Notes under the pieces: generated by a model
What the model was told of the DNA's origin: nothing
Seen by the model: the letters and a program-made list of their open reading frames with translations, nothing else
Database searches by the model: none
Shown: positions 47,102-59,207 of the stretch, in pieces
How the letters are laid out: the number at the start of each line of letters is the position of its first letter
Position numbering within the stretch: the first letter of the stretch is position 1
Program-made: the position numbers and the translations under genes
NCBI GenBank assembly: GCA_036874045.1
Contig: CM072345.1
Span: 6,101,501-6,165,500, forward strand
Origin: Cymodocea nodosa
Lineage: Eukaryota > Streptophyta > Magnoliopsida > Alismatales > Cymodoceaceae
Reading direction: 5' to 3'
DNA: 64,000 nucleotides

Positions 47102-48700
47102 AATGCTTAAACTCCACACAAAAAGATAAATATTGTTGATGATGTTGTTTACCTCATAGATATTATATACTTATTATAAATATCTAGGTAATATCTAAAC
47201 TGCAGCATAAGATACTATGTATTTATTGTAATATTATAGTAGTATCTTATTGATTTTAAGTATTTTGTCAAATTTAATGGTTTTCAAAATTTTAAGTGGA
47301 AGTGTAAATGAAAAACATTAAATACCTTTGAAATCTTGAAATTTTGATTAAATGTTTTCTTTGGATCAATGAAAGTGCATATGATCATGCATGAATTTGA
47401 CTTAATTGATTAAACTTGTAGAATGATTTATATGTAAATCATCTTAAACAATTAATCAAAAGTATGAGCTTATTGATAGTGATTCATATTTTCAGTAAAA
47501 TCATAGACGTAAAAAAATTGTATGAGATTTGTGTTTTATTGCATCTGTATCAATGGAATACATATATATTGTGCTTAAAATGAAAAGTGCTTACAAAGTA
47601 AAAATCTTTGAGAGTTTATTGATCAGTTTGATCACGAGCCTTTTGTACTTGAACAGATAAGTATGTAAGGATTGTTGTTCTGAAAAAGAACCCTTTAAAT
47701 CTGGCAACCTAAGGTCTTGATCAAACCTGGGATTGTTGACTGAAAGCTCATTACACAGGTACATTAGAAAGCTCTTTTACAATTCAAGCTTTTCAAACTA
47801 ACTTTTAAAGAAAATTATCAATATTTACTATTTTGAAAAGATAAAAGTTGTTTCATTAAATACAGATATCTTTGAATCGAATATAGTTTCTACCAATATG
47901 ACTACTGATTTATTGAATCAACTTCAGTACTTTTGAAAATGTTTATTTGACTTACATTCTTTTATTCTCTTTGAGTTAATCATATTAAGTTTAAAGTTAT
48001 GTTTTGATTCATATACGGTTGGAGTTATTTCTTGAAATCATTTTTTGATGAATTCAAGATAACAAAAATCTTCTAAAAGAAATTTTAAAGTGTAGCTATA
48101 ATTAACATCTATTTTATACAAATATATTTTATATGTTATTGAATATATTTGAAGTATATTTGTAAGGGGAGGAAGTACAATGTCTAAAACAGATTAATAT
48201 AATTCAGAATATAAATCTTGGTTAATCTAAGTTTAGTCCTCTTAAGATCTTGATGAAACAATTTAAAAGACAAACAAACTATTTTAGATTCTTAAAAAGA
48301 GAATATTAGAATAGTTTACAATGTTCTCAAGATGATGTTATATATGTTAAGTTTTAACTTGTGTGTTGTTCAGAAAGTTTCAATCGAAAGCATCTAAAAC
48401 TTGGTTGTTTGGTAAAGTATACTAATTGAACGTTATGTTATGTAATGTAACGTGTAAAACTACCTCTAAATAGCGTTTTACTCGTTAGGTTAGTTAACTC
48501 AACGAGTTATGCTTAAATATTTCAAGTATCTTGATTGAATAAACTATATTCAATATTCATTTAAAATCTACACCCACCTACTATACACGTTGAGTTAGTC
48601 ACCTAAAACCCTATTTAAACACTTATTACACAAGCACTTAGGTTATTCGTAAACTTTGTCTGAAAATCTTTCCCGCTTGTTGTTGTTACATCCTACGACG
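47102..48700 (+). other. Spacer between pol and accessory ORF of copia-C, with a gypsy 3'-UTR-like block
   Basis: No gene. About 47190-48290 is collinear with the gypsy 3' UTR at 29945-31010 and 33105-34190. Shared strings include GATTAAACTTGTAGAAT, AGTATGAGCTTATTGATA, TTTGTGTTTTATTGCATCTG, TTTGATCACGAGCCTTTTGT and GGTACATTAGAAAGCTCTT. Just before the accessory ORF are GTTAGTTAACTCAACGAG and a possible TATA signal CCCTATTTAAACAC (48609). Confidence 0.78.
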
Positions 48701-50970
48701 ATGGTCTCCAAGTTCTACAAAGGTCATGGTAGAGGAAAAAGCAAAGGTAGAGGAGATGGAAAAGGAAAAGAAATAGATACTAATGAAGTTCCACGAGCTT
48801 GGTTTAAGAAAATACTTCAAGTGGACAAAAGGTTAGCAAAAATTTATAATGAATACTTCTTTCCTGAAGGAATACTGAATGAAGTTAGACTCGAACTTCA
48901 TAACATTGATGAAAGTATTAAATACATGGGTATTAGAAGCAAATTTGAGAGAGAATACAGAATGAAATGTGCCAAAATTGCATTTTTGGAATAGTATGCT
49001 AAATATATGGAAAAAGGTGTAGGTTCATCAACTAGAATTCCTCAAACACCCATAAACGGTACAAGCTTACATGCACTTGAGGAAGAACATGAATATGTTA
49101 TTCCTACTCCTTTGTATTCAAAAGAAAAACAAACAAATATTGCTGTGGATAAAAGAAAAGTTGAAGGACTTCGAAAGGCAGTAGCAATAGAAAGTGCCTT
49201 AGAAGAATTGAACCAAAAAACTTTTATGGAACAATTTCAAAAAAACAGCAATACTTGAAGAAGAGAGACTGACTTGTTATAGAAGAAGAAAAATCAGGAA
49301 AATTATGTCTAAGGAAACAAAGTCTATTGGAAAAGAAAAATAAGATGAGCATTTATTTCCAAAGGACAATGTATGTCTAGACATTGTTCCTTTTAGTGCA
49401 TCTAAAAAACTCAACAATTCCACGCATACTGAAACTAATGAAGATAATAAGACTTTATTTTCTCTTGCTAGAAAACTTGAAAGAAATCCAAGTCAAATAT
49501 AAGTTCAAATTTTTCTATTAGTTCAAGCCCTGATGATGCAGAAATTGAACAATCAAAGCATTAGGCAACTGACATAGAACAAGTTATTGCAGATATAATT
49601 GAAAATGTTGAGGTAGTAACTAGTTTACAGACTGAATTGTCTGAAGTAGCGGATATTGAAAAAGTTAAGACTCCAGAAGAGCTTAATGTCAATCAACCTT
49701 CTTTAGAATCTATAGAAGTAGAGTGTGAGAATTCACAGCATGTACCAATGGAGATATCTGTTGAACAAAATAAAGATTTACAAACAGATAAACCGGTTGT
49801 AGAATTTATGGAAAAATTGAACTCTAGCCATTCTATAGAGACTGAATAGATGATTGTTGAGTATATTGAAGATGTTCCTTACACTATTGAAGTTGGAGAA
49901 TCAAGTTTACATATGCAGCTTCAAGAAAATAAATTCTCAAAGGAACAAAATGACATTCATTTTGAAGAAGAGGTTCCTGAAGATGAATTAAATTCTAAAT
50001 CAAGGCTTCAGGTATCGCCTTCTTTGTATAAAGTATTACACATTCAAGGTAATTCAATTCATTTTTGATCTGAGGAAGCATTGCAGAAATATCATAATTT
50101 GATTACTTGTCAGATTCTAGTCCAATAAAGTTTAGAAATTTGATGGAAATAAAAGATCTATTTGAGTTTCAAGGCTTAATTCAATTCTTACTAGTTGGAA
50201 CAAAATGAAAACAATACAAAGAGCTCATTGCAGCCTTTTACAGTAGTCTGGACAAGAATGACAATATACTGAAAACTCAAATACATCAACAGGAGTTCAC
50301 ATTGTCTCCTGAATTAAGTTTTGAAGTTTTGGGATTAAAAAATGAAGGTGTTGTTGTTACAAATAAATTTGACATGATTAGACAGCTAGAATGGGACATT
50401 CACTCATTATCAAAGATTCTAGATGTATATAGTGAAATGAGGTTAATGGAAAATCTGAATGCAAAGGCAAGGTTTATTGCAAATATCCTACATGCCAATT
50501 TATTTTAGAGAGTCGGACATAATATGGAAGTCAATAGAAGTTATTTATATGCAACTTATGGACTACTGAACAGAATTCAAATCAATTGGTTTGATGTTTT
50601 CATTTCTCAACTACAGCATATGAGTTCAAAGTTATTTTTTGGTGATTCTATGTGTAGACTCCTTGCAACCCAATTGAATTTATCTGACTGACCCTCTAAA
50701 ACTAAAGGCATGAGAGCTTTTAGTGTAAAAGATTTGCAAAGATTCTAGGCCATGCATCACCCTCAACCTCATCATCAACAACAACAACAACCAGACTATA
50801 CCAAATAGATATAATCACCTATACAGCCAAGTTATTCAGTTCTAGCAGAACAGCAACCCCAGCTACCTCCTTCCCTAGATGATGTGCTTAACGAAATCAG
50901 AAATGATATTAGGCATCTAGGAGATAAAATATGTAATGCTATAAGTGATATCCTTAGGAGGGATAGATAA
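48701..50970 (+). pseudogene. Accessory ORF of copia-C (about 755 codons, broken)
   Basis: I take the ATG at 48701: MVSKFYKGHGRGKSKGRGDG, a Gly/Lys/Arg-rich start like that of copia-A. A helical stretch follows (VDKRLAKIYNEYF), then a long acidic, S/E/Q-rich middle, then the conserved domain (about 50130-50680): IKDLFEFQGLIQF, FYSSLDKND, LGLKNEGVVV, NLNAKARFIANIL, YATYGLLNRIQINWFDVFIS and SKLFFGDSM. The tail has a QQQQQ run and ends DILRRDR at TAA 50968. Stops include TAG 48992, TGA 49256, TAG 49847, TGA about 50066 and TAG about 50506. It is homologous to the gypsy accessory ORF. Role unknown. Confidence 0.82.
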
Positions 50971-51495
50971 ATGTTTGTTTGCTTGATTCTGAATACAAAA
51001 TGTAATGTTTGTATTTATTGTTTGATTCTTTGAACAATACATTTTTTTTCTATAAATGGTTACAATTCTTATTATTGTTTACAGAAAGCTTTTTGCTGTA
51101 AATATGTCTCTCGTTTATATTCTGTGTAATCATCTTTTTGATTAATGACAAAAAGGGGAAGAGATGTTATAAATTCAAAAGAAGAAGATGATTATGATTT
51201 TACTTGCATATATTATAAAGGAAGATGATATTTATGTGGTTATTGTAATCTAACAAATGATAATGTAATCTGAAAGAAAATTATATGGTTATTAAAATCT
51301 AAAAGATACTTATGTAATTATCGACATTTGAAAATTTTATTTCTGAAAGGTGAAAATTTTACACAAACAATAGAAATAAGCTTAAGTGAACTTAAGTCAA
51401 CAAACTTGTTTGCTGAATTAAAAGTTAACCCAACGAAGGTGCTTTGTTGAGTTAAATATATTTCATAATTAATTTAATATGATTTTGTCATCATC
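50971..51495 (+). other. Spacer between accessory ORF and PPT of copia-C
   Basis: AT-rich, with TTTTTGATTAATGACAAAAAGGG near 51134 and GTTAACCCAACGAAG hairpin-like motifs near 51424. No gene seen. Confidence 0.55.
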
Positions 51496-51509
51496 AAAAA
51501 GGAAGAGAT
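51496..51509 (+). other. Polypurine tract of copia-C
   Basis: AAAAAGGAAGAGAT just before the 3' LTR at 51510. It corresponds to AAAAAGGGGGAGAT of copia-A with two G-to-A changes. Confidence 0.85.
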
Positions 51510-52418
51510 TATTAAGTATTTTGTTTTGATGATGTGTCCTGAATGAAGTAATCATATTTGCTCAATTATTATTGTTTGTAAAAGTAAGTTAAGAACATCA
51601 ATTAATACAGAAAAAAAATTTACTGATATAAATACTTATCTATAATGGATCTGAAATTATACTAAGTTAAATAACTAGTCGTTTCATTGCATTAATTTAT
51701 CATTTAACTAAACATTAAGTTAACGTGTGTTTTTATTGCAAAGCATGATATATTTTAAAGTTATATTTTCTGTATCATGAACAGTGCACGTTTAGACAAC
51801 TCATTTAGTTAGAGTTTTATTCGTATAGAGGTCACATGAGAACTCGTTAAGTTAAAGGCTTAAAGGTTAAAATAGGTCACGTGAGAACTCATTAAGTTAG
51901 TGAGTAAAAGAAGAGATGAACTTGTTAAGTTAGTGTTGTACACGTGGTGAAATTAAAGGTTACGAATGTTATATTGTATCACGAGAGTTGCACATGTTTA
52001 GCTCGTTAAGTTAACATAACTAAACGTGTTAAGTTGTTATATTGAACACTAAGGCAACGCGTTAGGTTAGCGTTATAAACTTAAGTTGTTATTTTTGCAT
52101 GTGGTAAAATTCTTATTATAAAAACATTTGTTTATCATTGGTTCGTTGAGTTATCGTAACACAATGGAGTTGGTTCATTGAGTTATTGTAACACCACGGA
52201 GTTGGTTCATTGAGTTAGTGTAACACCATGGAGTTAGTTCGTTGAGTTAGCGTAACATCACAGACTTTGTTCGTTGAGTTAGCTACAGTACTTGTCACAT
52301 GAGTTGTCACATGAGGAACTCGTTAAGTTAGAAATGTTAAGTTATATATCTACTTGTGTTACTCATTTAGTTAACATTAAAGTAACAACTTCTTATTACA
52401 CTTGATGAAAAATTTTAG
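51510..52418 (+). repeat. Copia-C 3' LTR, truncated to 909 bp
   Basis: Collinear with 38399-39320 as far as GAAAAATTTTAG, then replaced by gypsy sequence. About 700 bp of the LTR, with the TATA region and the right end, is missing. It has two rather than three of the 45-bp repeat units. Confidence 0.9.
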
Positions 52419-52920
52419 TTATGACCTAACTTAGTTCGTTGAGTTATGACCTAACTCCATGAAGGTATGTAAATAGCTATGTTAATTTTATCTCTATTTA
52501 AATTTTGTTTATGTTATACAGAATCACAACATAAGGAATTGATGAAATTACCACTAGATGCACTAAGGGAAGTACTGAGTAACTTATCAGCTAAAGATTT
52601 GTGTAGATTGTGTTATGTGTCAAAAGAAATTAAAGAATGTGTTAGAGAAAAATATTTTCATAGACTACAAGCTGCAAAGATGACTAATACTAGAGATGGC
52701 TTTTATGGATGTCATTTAATCGTAGTTCAATCAGCTATAAATATCTGACTATGGAAGAAAATGCTAGAATTTCACCTAATACATTAAAAGGAATAGATCA
52801 TATTATGGGGATAGATGAAGGATTGATTATTTACAAAAAACCAAACCAAGGTATGCAATTCTGTTACCCGATACTTTGATTAGAAATCCTATTACTAGAT
52901 AAGAATGGAATATAGGAAGG
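52419..52920 (+). pseudogene. F-box/FBA-like gene, copy 3 (N-terminal part)
   Basis: The leader TTGAGTTATGACCTAACTCC is followed by ATG 52479 (MLILSLFKFCLCYTES) and the F-box LPLDALREVLSNLSAKDLCR then LCYVSKEIKE. The frame is lost after about 52700, and the sequence stops at GGAAGG where gypsy E3 begins. A possible short intron (donor GTATGT 52465, acceptor ACAG ending 52521) would remove the hydrophobic leader; 57 bp would be unusually short. This is gypsy DNA into which E3 inserted, possibly the same copy as 37664-38398. Confidence 0.78.
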
Positions 52921-54429
52921 TGTTTAGAATGAAAAAGTGCATATTATTAATGGTTAAATGATGGTTAATTGCATAATATTTAGCTTAACATATGAGAATT
53001 AAGCCATTATGTTATAATTGCACTGTTATATGCTTTAATTAAAGAATCTACTTAATTTTAGGGAATTAATGTCAATTTAGTACATTTCTGAACTATCGGT
53101 AAGTTGCAGGTTGTGAAATTCTTAAGTATTCAAATTTTCTAATATTTTTGACAGTTATGTTTAACATACCAAACATATTTCAGACAGTTATGTTTAACAA
53201 ACCGAACATGTCAGATAGTTATGTTTAAACTGCCGAACAGTTATATTTTGAAAGAATATTTTATTATTTCCTGAAGTACACATGTCAAAACCATAATGCA
53301 TGACTTAAGTAAACTTTCGGTCAATTATCTATAACTATCTGAAATTGTAGCTGGGCATCAGACAGTTATATGCGTAACTCTCCGAAATCTCTTTTTATTT
53401 ATAAAATAGTTGTCGATACGTGTCATGTTCTGGTAAAGTGACTTAAGTGGATTTTCAGTGAGTTATCTATAACTATCCGAAATGCATCTAAGCATCGGAT
53501 AGTTAAACATGTAACTCTCCAAAATGTGTATTTTATCATCTTGCAATTCTAGACTCGCGATTCTATAGGGAGAGGAGACAGAATTTTAAGTGGTTTAATT
53601 TTTAGTGGTGTAATCGCGTTGCAAGTAGTGACGGAAGTATTTACTGTCGATTGAGATTACTTTACATTTCACCTTACGCCCATTTCCATGTTCATATTAA
53701 AACAAAAATACCAAAAATAATTTATCTATGTTTGTATGTTGTATTTGAGTGTTATATTGTTTTTGTTGTATCATGATTAATGTTATCTTTATCAGTGTTG
53801 TGATTGTTTTATGTTAGTTTTAGTTTTACAGTTTACTGAAATTGGTTCGTTCAAAAGACTTAAAGATTTTAATGGTTACTGTTTGAATTATCTAAATGCT
53901 AGTATGCTTAATGATAAATCCAGTGTTTGCTAACATTAAAGAGCTTAATTGATGTTATTTACAATCTGTGGAATCGCCCAATGGTTGGCCGAATTCCTCT
54001 GTAAATAACAGTATTAAAAAGCAAAGACAAGCTCGTGGAGTTAACTTAAGTCCATGAGGTTAGTCCGTTGAGTTAGCCATAACTCAACGAACTTTGTCCG
54101 TTGAGTTAACTGTAATTCAACGGAGGGCTTATTGAAGATATAAATTTGATTGTTAACAAACGAACAGTTCTAAACTCTTAAGCAATTCCCTATGGGATCG
54201 ACCTGTACTTGCACACTGATACAATAGACACTGTGCACTTGCAGTTAAAGTACAAATTGGAATTAATATCTAAATTGTATTAAAGGTTGTTTGTTTACTT
54301 CTAAAAGAAAAAGAATAGACATAAGATAAATTAACTAAGTAAAAATAGAAGTAACAAATCCAAGTTTTTCTAGTACGTTATTGGACATCTAATCAAATAT
54401 TCTGGTGTCGTGTTGGGAAAACCCAAACA
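52921..54429 (+). repeat. Gypsy 5' LTR of E3 (1509 bp)
   Basis: From TGTTTAGAATGAAAAAGTGC to GTTGGGAAAACCCAAACA. Its U3 part has repeated GACAGTTATGTTTAAC and CGGATAGTTAAACATGTAAC motifs; later parts have GTTGAGTTAGCCATAACTCAAC (about 54067-54088). It pairs with 34269-37663. The first 500 bp also resemble the insert in copia-A at 16330-16660. Confidence 0.92.
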
Positions 54430-54436
54430 AGTTTTA

Positions 54437-54454
54437 TGGCACCGTTGCCGAGGA
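54437..54454 (+). other. Primer binding site, tRNA-Asp-like
   Basis: TGGCACCGTTGCCGAGGA, two G-to-A changes from TGGCGCCGTTGCCGGGGA, which is complementary to the 3' end of plant tRNA-Asp and is usual in Athila elements. It lies seven bases after the LTR end. Confidence 0.85.
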
Positions 54455-54477
54455 ATTGAATTGAATTGAATTGAATT
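54455..54477 (+). repeat. ATTGA pentanucleotide repeat
   Basis: Four and a half units of ATTGA directly after the primer site; probably slippage. No function is evident. Confidence 0.8.
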
Positions 54478-54550
54478 AATATAAGTAACTGTTAGAGCTG
54501 TTTCGTTTTAATAGCCAGAGAGTTATGTGTTTTCTTCTGTAATTGAGAAT

Positions 54551-57500
54551 ATGGCATATGCTTATGCTCAAAGATTTCTGAAACCTGTAATTAGCATATG
54601 TGAATTCTGTAATTCTGAAGGACACGACATTTCTAACTGTTTGAAACTTAGACGTTTACAGATGGTTAGATCCCATGAACAACAAATGAATTATTCGCAG
54701 TATAATAGAGCCGAGTATGAGAATCGTATAGTTTACCCAACTGATGGTCAGTATAGAATGTGTAATATGTTGAGAGACACTGAAGTTTGGGATAGGTATG
54801 ACAGACTAGAGCGTAGTATAGAGCAAAACCAGGACAAACTAGAATACTTTATGTGTTAGCAACAAGAAGTCAACCAATTAAACTATAAGGAAGCATATTC
54901 AGAACCTAAAAAGGATATAATTTATGAAACTGAAAAAACCATAATGAAAATTGATCAAAAATTGAATGCAATGAGATTAGATGATCTGGAAAGAAAATTA
55001 AAAGCATTAGAGGAATATACAATGAAAATACAAGTTATGCAACAAGACAATGAAAATTATCATATTATAAACCTACATAATTTGCAAAATATACAACAAA
55101 CAGAAAATACTAATGCAAGAGAATTTAAAGAATGCACTCTAAAACTAAAAACAATTGAAGATCATAATCATGAAAATGATATACAAAAACATCATAAGAG
55201 TAAAGAAAATTTGGAAGATGTATGTGTAACATTAAGAATTGGAACTAATATACCACCAAGAACTCAAAATGAAAATAATATGAAGGTGGATAAGAGTAAA
55301 AATCAAAATGACAATGAAAATGTAATAGCTGAAAATCTAGAAATCACTGAAGAACAATATGAATTTGCTAATGAAGCTAAAAATGATCAAACAAATCAAC
55401 TGAAAGAAAAAGAATCTCTTAAATCACAATCTTTAGCACCCTATCCTGAAAGATTACAACAAACAATACCTGAAAAACAAGAAAAAATCAAAGAAATTTT
55501 TGAAAAAGTACAAGTTAACATTCCTTTGTTAGATCTATTGCAGAAAATGCCAAATATCATAAATTTCTGATCTTGTGCTAAATTTCTGAAGGATTGGTGT
55601 ACTAAGAAAAGAGAGCAAAAAGTTCTTAGAAATGTCTTTTTGGCTAAGCAAAGTAGTTCCCTATTTCTGCCACAAATTCCTAAAAAGTTATCTGATTCTG
55701 GAATCCTTGTTATATCATGCACCATAGGAAATATCATTCTAGAAAGAACCTTAATAGACTTAGGTGCAGGTATAAATGTTATGTCAAGTGATATATTTGC
55801 ATCCTTAGGATTAGAAGGCTTAACTCCTACTAGTACGATTATTCAATTAGCTGATAGAAGTATAAGATACCCTAGAGGAAAAATAGAGGATGTCTTAATT
55901 AAAATCAAAAACTTTATATATCCTATTGATATTGTAATTTTGGATTCCCAACAAATTAAGCATAAAAATAGTGATACATCTTTAATTTTGGGAAGGTCAT
56001 TTTTAGCAACATCAGGGGCTGTTATAAATTGTAAGACTGGAGTAATTAAGTTAGCATATGGTAATGAGGATACTCAATTAAATATTTTCAAACCAGAAAG
56101 GTTTGAGGAGTTAGAAATGTCCTTACATACCATAGACTTTTAGAGGATGAAGGAGATATTTTAGATGATGTGATTCAAGAAGAATTAAATAAGCAAGTCA
56201 ATTCTGAAACTTTAGAGGAAAGTGAAAGCATAAATATAGAAGGAGATTTGAAAAAAATTAATTTAGAAAATGATGATGTTCAATTAGGAGCTCTAGCTTC
56301 TGATGGGCAACATTTAGAATTAAAACCTTTACCTCCTGAATTAACCTATATATTTCTAGAAGAGAAACAAACCTGTCCAATCATTATTGCTTCAGATTTA
56401 AAAGAGGATCAAATAGCTAAATTAAAAGATGTAGTAAAAAGTTATAAAGAAGCAATAGGATGGACTATGACTGATATAAAAGGGTTAAGTTCAACTTTAT
56501 GTTGTCACCACATATATTTAGAAGAGAATGCTAAACCTGTTAGAATTCTTGAGAGGAGATTAAATCCAAACCTTAAAGAAGTAATCAGGAAGGAAATAGT
56601 GAAATGGTTAGATAATGACATAATTTATCTGATTTCTGATAGCTCGTGGGTTAGTCCAATCCATTTAGTTCCCAAGAAATCAGGATTAACAGTTATTAGG
56701 AATGAAAGTCAAGACTTGATACCTACTAGAATTCAATTAGGTTGGAGAGTATGTATAGACTATAGAAAGCTGAATGCTGTGACTAGGAAAGATCATTTTC
56801 TCTTACCTTTTATAGATCAAATGCTGGAAAGATTAGTAGGGCAAGAATATTTTTGTTTCCTAGACGAGTATTCAAGTTATAATCAAATTCCAGTAGCATT
56901 AGAGGATCAAGAGAAAATAACTTTCACCTATCCTTATGGAACTTATGCTTTTAAGAGAATGCCATTCGGATTATGCAATGCACCAACTACCTTTCAAAGG
57001 TGTATGCATATTTACCAGAATGACTGAAGATTTTTTTAAAATATTTATGGATGATTTTACTGTATATGGCAACTCATATGAAGTCTGTTTAAAAAATTTA
57101 GACCAAATATTAAAACGTTGTGTGGAAAAAAATCTGGTTTTAAATTGGGAAAAATGTCACTTCATGGATAAACAAGGAATAGTCTTAGGGCATGTTGTTT
57201 CTAAGAAAGGGTTGGAAGTAGATAAAGCTAAAATAGAAGTAATTTCTAATCTACCAGAACCTAAATCAGTAAAAGATATTAGATCATTTCTAGGACATGC
57301 TGGTTTTTATCAAAGATTTATTAAAGACTTTAGCAAGATAGCTAGACCTTTAACTAATCTATTAAAAGATGTTTCATTTAACTTTGATAAAAATTGCAAG
57401 GAAGCATTTTTCAGACTTAAAACTAGCTTAATTTCAACTCCTATAATTCAAGCACCTGATTCGAACCATCCATTTAAATTAATGTGTGATGCATCTGATT

Positions 57501-59207
57501 TTGCTGTAGGAGAAGTGTTGGGACAGAAGATAGAAAAATCTCCTAGAGTGATTCATTATGCAAGCAAAACCTTAAATGATGCTCAAGTTAATTACACAAC
57601 TACTGAGAAAGAATTATTAGCTGTTGTGTTTGCTTTAGAAAAGTTTAGATCATATCTGATTGGAGCTAAAGTAATAGTATACACGGATCATTCAGCTCTA
57701 AAACATCTAATAAAGAAAAAAGAGACTAAGCCTAGAATGATCCAATGAATATTATTATTACAAGAATTTGATCTAGAAATTAAAGATAAAAAAGGTTGTG
57801 AGAATGTAGTAGCAGATCATTTATCAAGATTACAAATAGAAAAATCAAATATTGAAATTAAGGATAATTTTCCTAATGAATAATTAATGACCATCAACAC
57901 AATACATTGGTATGCAGACAGTTAATTACTTAGTTACTTGTTTAACACCTAAGGATTGGAATAGACAGGATAAGAAATTATTTTTCTCAAGAGTAAAATA
58001 TTACTATTGGGAAGACCCATACTTATTTAAGAAGTGTCCTGATCTGGTTTTAAGGAAGTGTGTTCCAGAAACTGAATATCCAAGCATATTATCTTTCTAT
58101 CATGACCAAGCTTGTGGAGGGCATTTTGGTTCAGGGAAAACTGCTGCAAAAATTTTGCAATGTGGGTTTTATTAGCCAACACTATTCAAAGATGCTCATA
58201 AATATTGCTTAAGTTGTTTAAGTTGTCAAGAAATAGGAAGAATATCAAAAAGGAATATGATGCCTCTTAATCCTATTGTTGAGGTTGAAATCTTTGATGT
58301 GTGGGGAATAGATTTTATGGGTCCATTTCCTATGTCTAATCAATTTAATTACATATTGTTGGGGGTGGATTATGTATCTAAATGGATAGAAGCTATTCCT
58401 ACAAAAACTAATGACAACAAAGTGGTAATACAATTTATAAGAAACAATATATTTGCCAGATTTGGAATACCTAAAGTTATTATCAGTGATAGAGGAACTC
58501 ATTTCTGTAATAGAAGTTTTGAAGTCTTAATGAAGAAATATGGAGTAAATCACAAAATTGCAACATCATATCATCTGCAAACAAGTGGACAAGTAGAAAG
58601 TGCAAACAAACAAATTAAGTTAATCTTAGAAAAAGTAGTAAATCCTACTAGAACAGATTGAGCTAATATATTGATAGATGCACTATGGGCTTATAGAATT
58701 GCTTATAAAACGAGCTTAGGTATGTCACCTTTTAGGCTAGTATATGGTAAAAGTTGTCATTTACCTACTGAAATAGAACATAAAGCTTATTGGGCATTAA
58801 AAACTTTGAACACTAATTTAAATCAAGCTACTGAAAATAGAAAAATGCAATTAATTGAATTAGAAGAATTTAGAAATGAAGCTTATTCGAAGACTGTAAG
58901 AGAAAAAGAGAAAATGAAATTCTGGCATGATAAAAAAATTATTCCAAAAAGCTTTGAAATAAGACAAGAAGTATATCTTTATATGGCTAGACTCCATAAC
59001 CATCTAGGAAAATTAAGATCTAGATAGGCAGGACCTTACATAGTTCAAAATATTTATCCTTATGGAGCTATTGAAATTGAAAATCCTAAAAATCAGAATA
59101 TATTTAAAGTAAATGGACAAAGACTTAGACCTATTCTAAAAACACCAAAAAGCTCCTTTGGAATTATAGAAGAAGTCAGAGTAGAGGACTACTCGAGCTT
59201 TACTTAG
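54551..59207 (+). pseudogene. pol: Gypsy pol of E3 with N-terminal zinc knuckle and no capsid
   Basis: The ATG at 54551 (MAYAYAQRFLKPVIS) leads at once to a CX2CX4HX4C knuckle, CEFCNSEGHDISNC (54599-54640). A long charged helical linker (54944-55440) follows, then the Athila pre-protease block APYPERLQ and INIPLLDLLQKMP-like, then protease with LIDLGAGINVMSSD and LQLADRS-like at 55750-55860. RT: RVCIDYRKLNAVTRKDHF and FMDDF near 57049. RNase [17 protein letters not shown] and [10 protein letters not shown]. Integrase: CGGHFG, GIDFMGPFPMSN, SDRGTHFCNRSFE and GQVESANKQI, ending VEDYSSFT at TAG 59205. Stops: 54857, 55568, 56141, 57746 (Trp), 57881 (Gln), 58173 (Trp), 58659 (Trp) and 59025 (Trp); frameshifts near 57010 and 57920. 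A capsid domain is absent from this ORF. Confidence 0.93.

Larger units (their letters stand above)
38399..52418 (+). mobile_element. Copia-C retrotransposon, plus strand, 14.0 kb with a nested solo LTR
   Basis: 5' LTR 38399-40020, PBS, gag (split by a solo LTR 41206-42710), pol, spacer, accessory ORF, PPT and a truncated 3' LTR 51510-52418. It is related to copia-A but has different LTRs. It inserted in gypsy integrase at 38398. The right flank is not the same integrase, because the 3' LTR and adjoining DNA were lost, so no target duplication can be shown. Confidence 0.93.

Noticed and set aside
48656..48700. Upstream start for the copia-C accessory ORF
   Set aside because: It would need a TTG start; the first ATG is 48701, which gives a Gly/Arg-rich N-terminus like that of copia-A.
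52419..54429. Tandem gypsy array sharing LTRs by unequal recombination
   Set aside because: The junctions lie exactly on outer LTR edges and join LTRs to F-box or integrase interiors, which fits nested insertion better.
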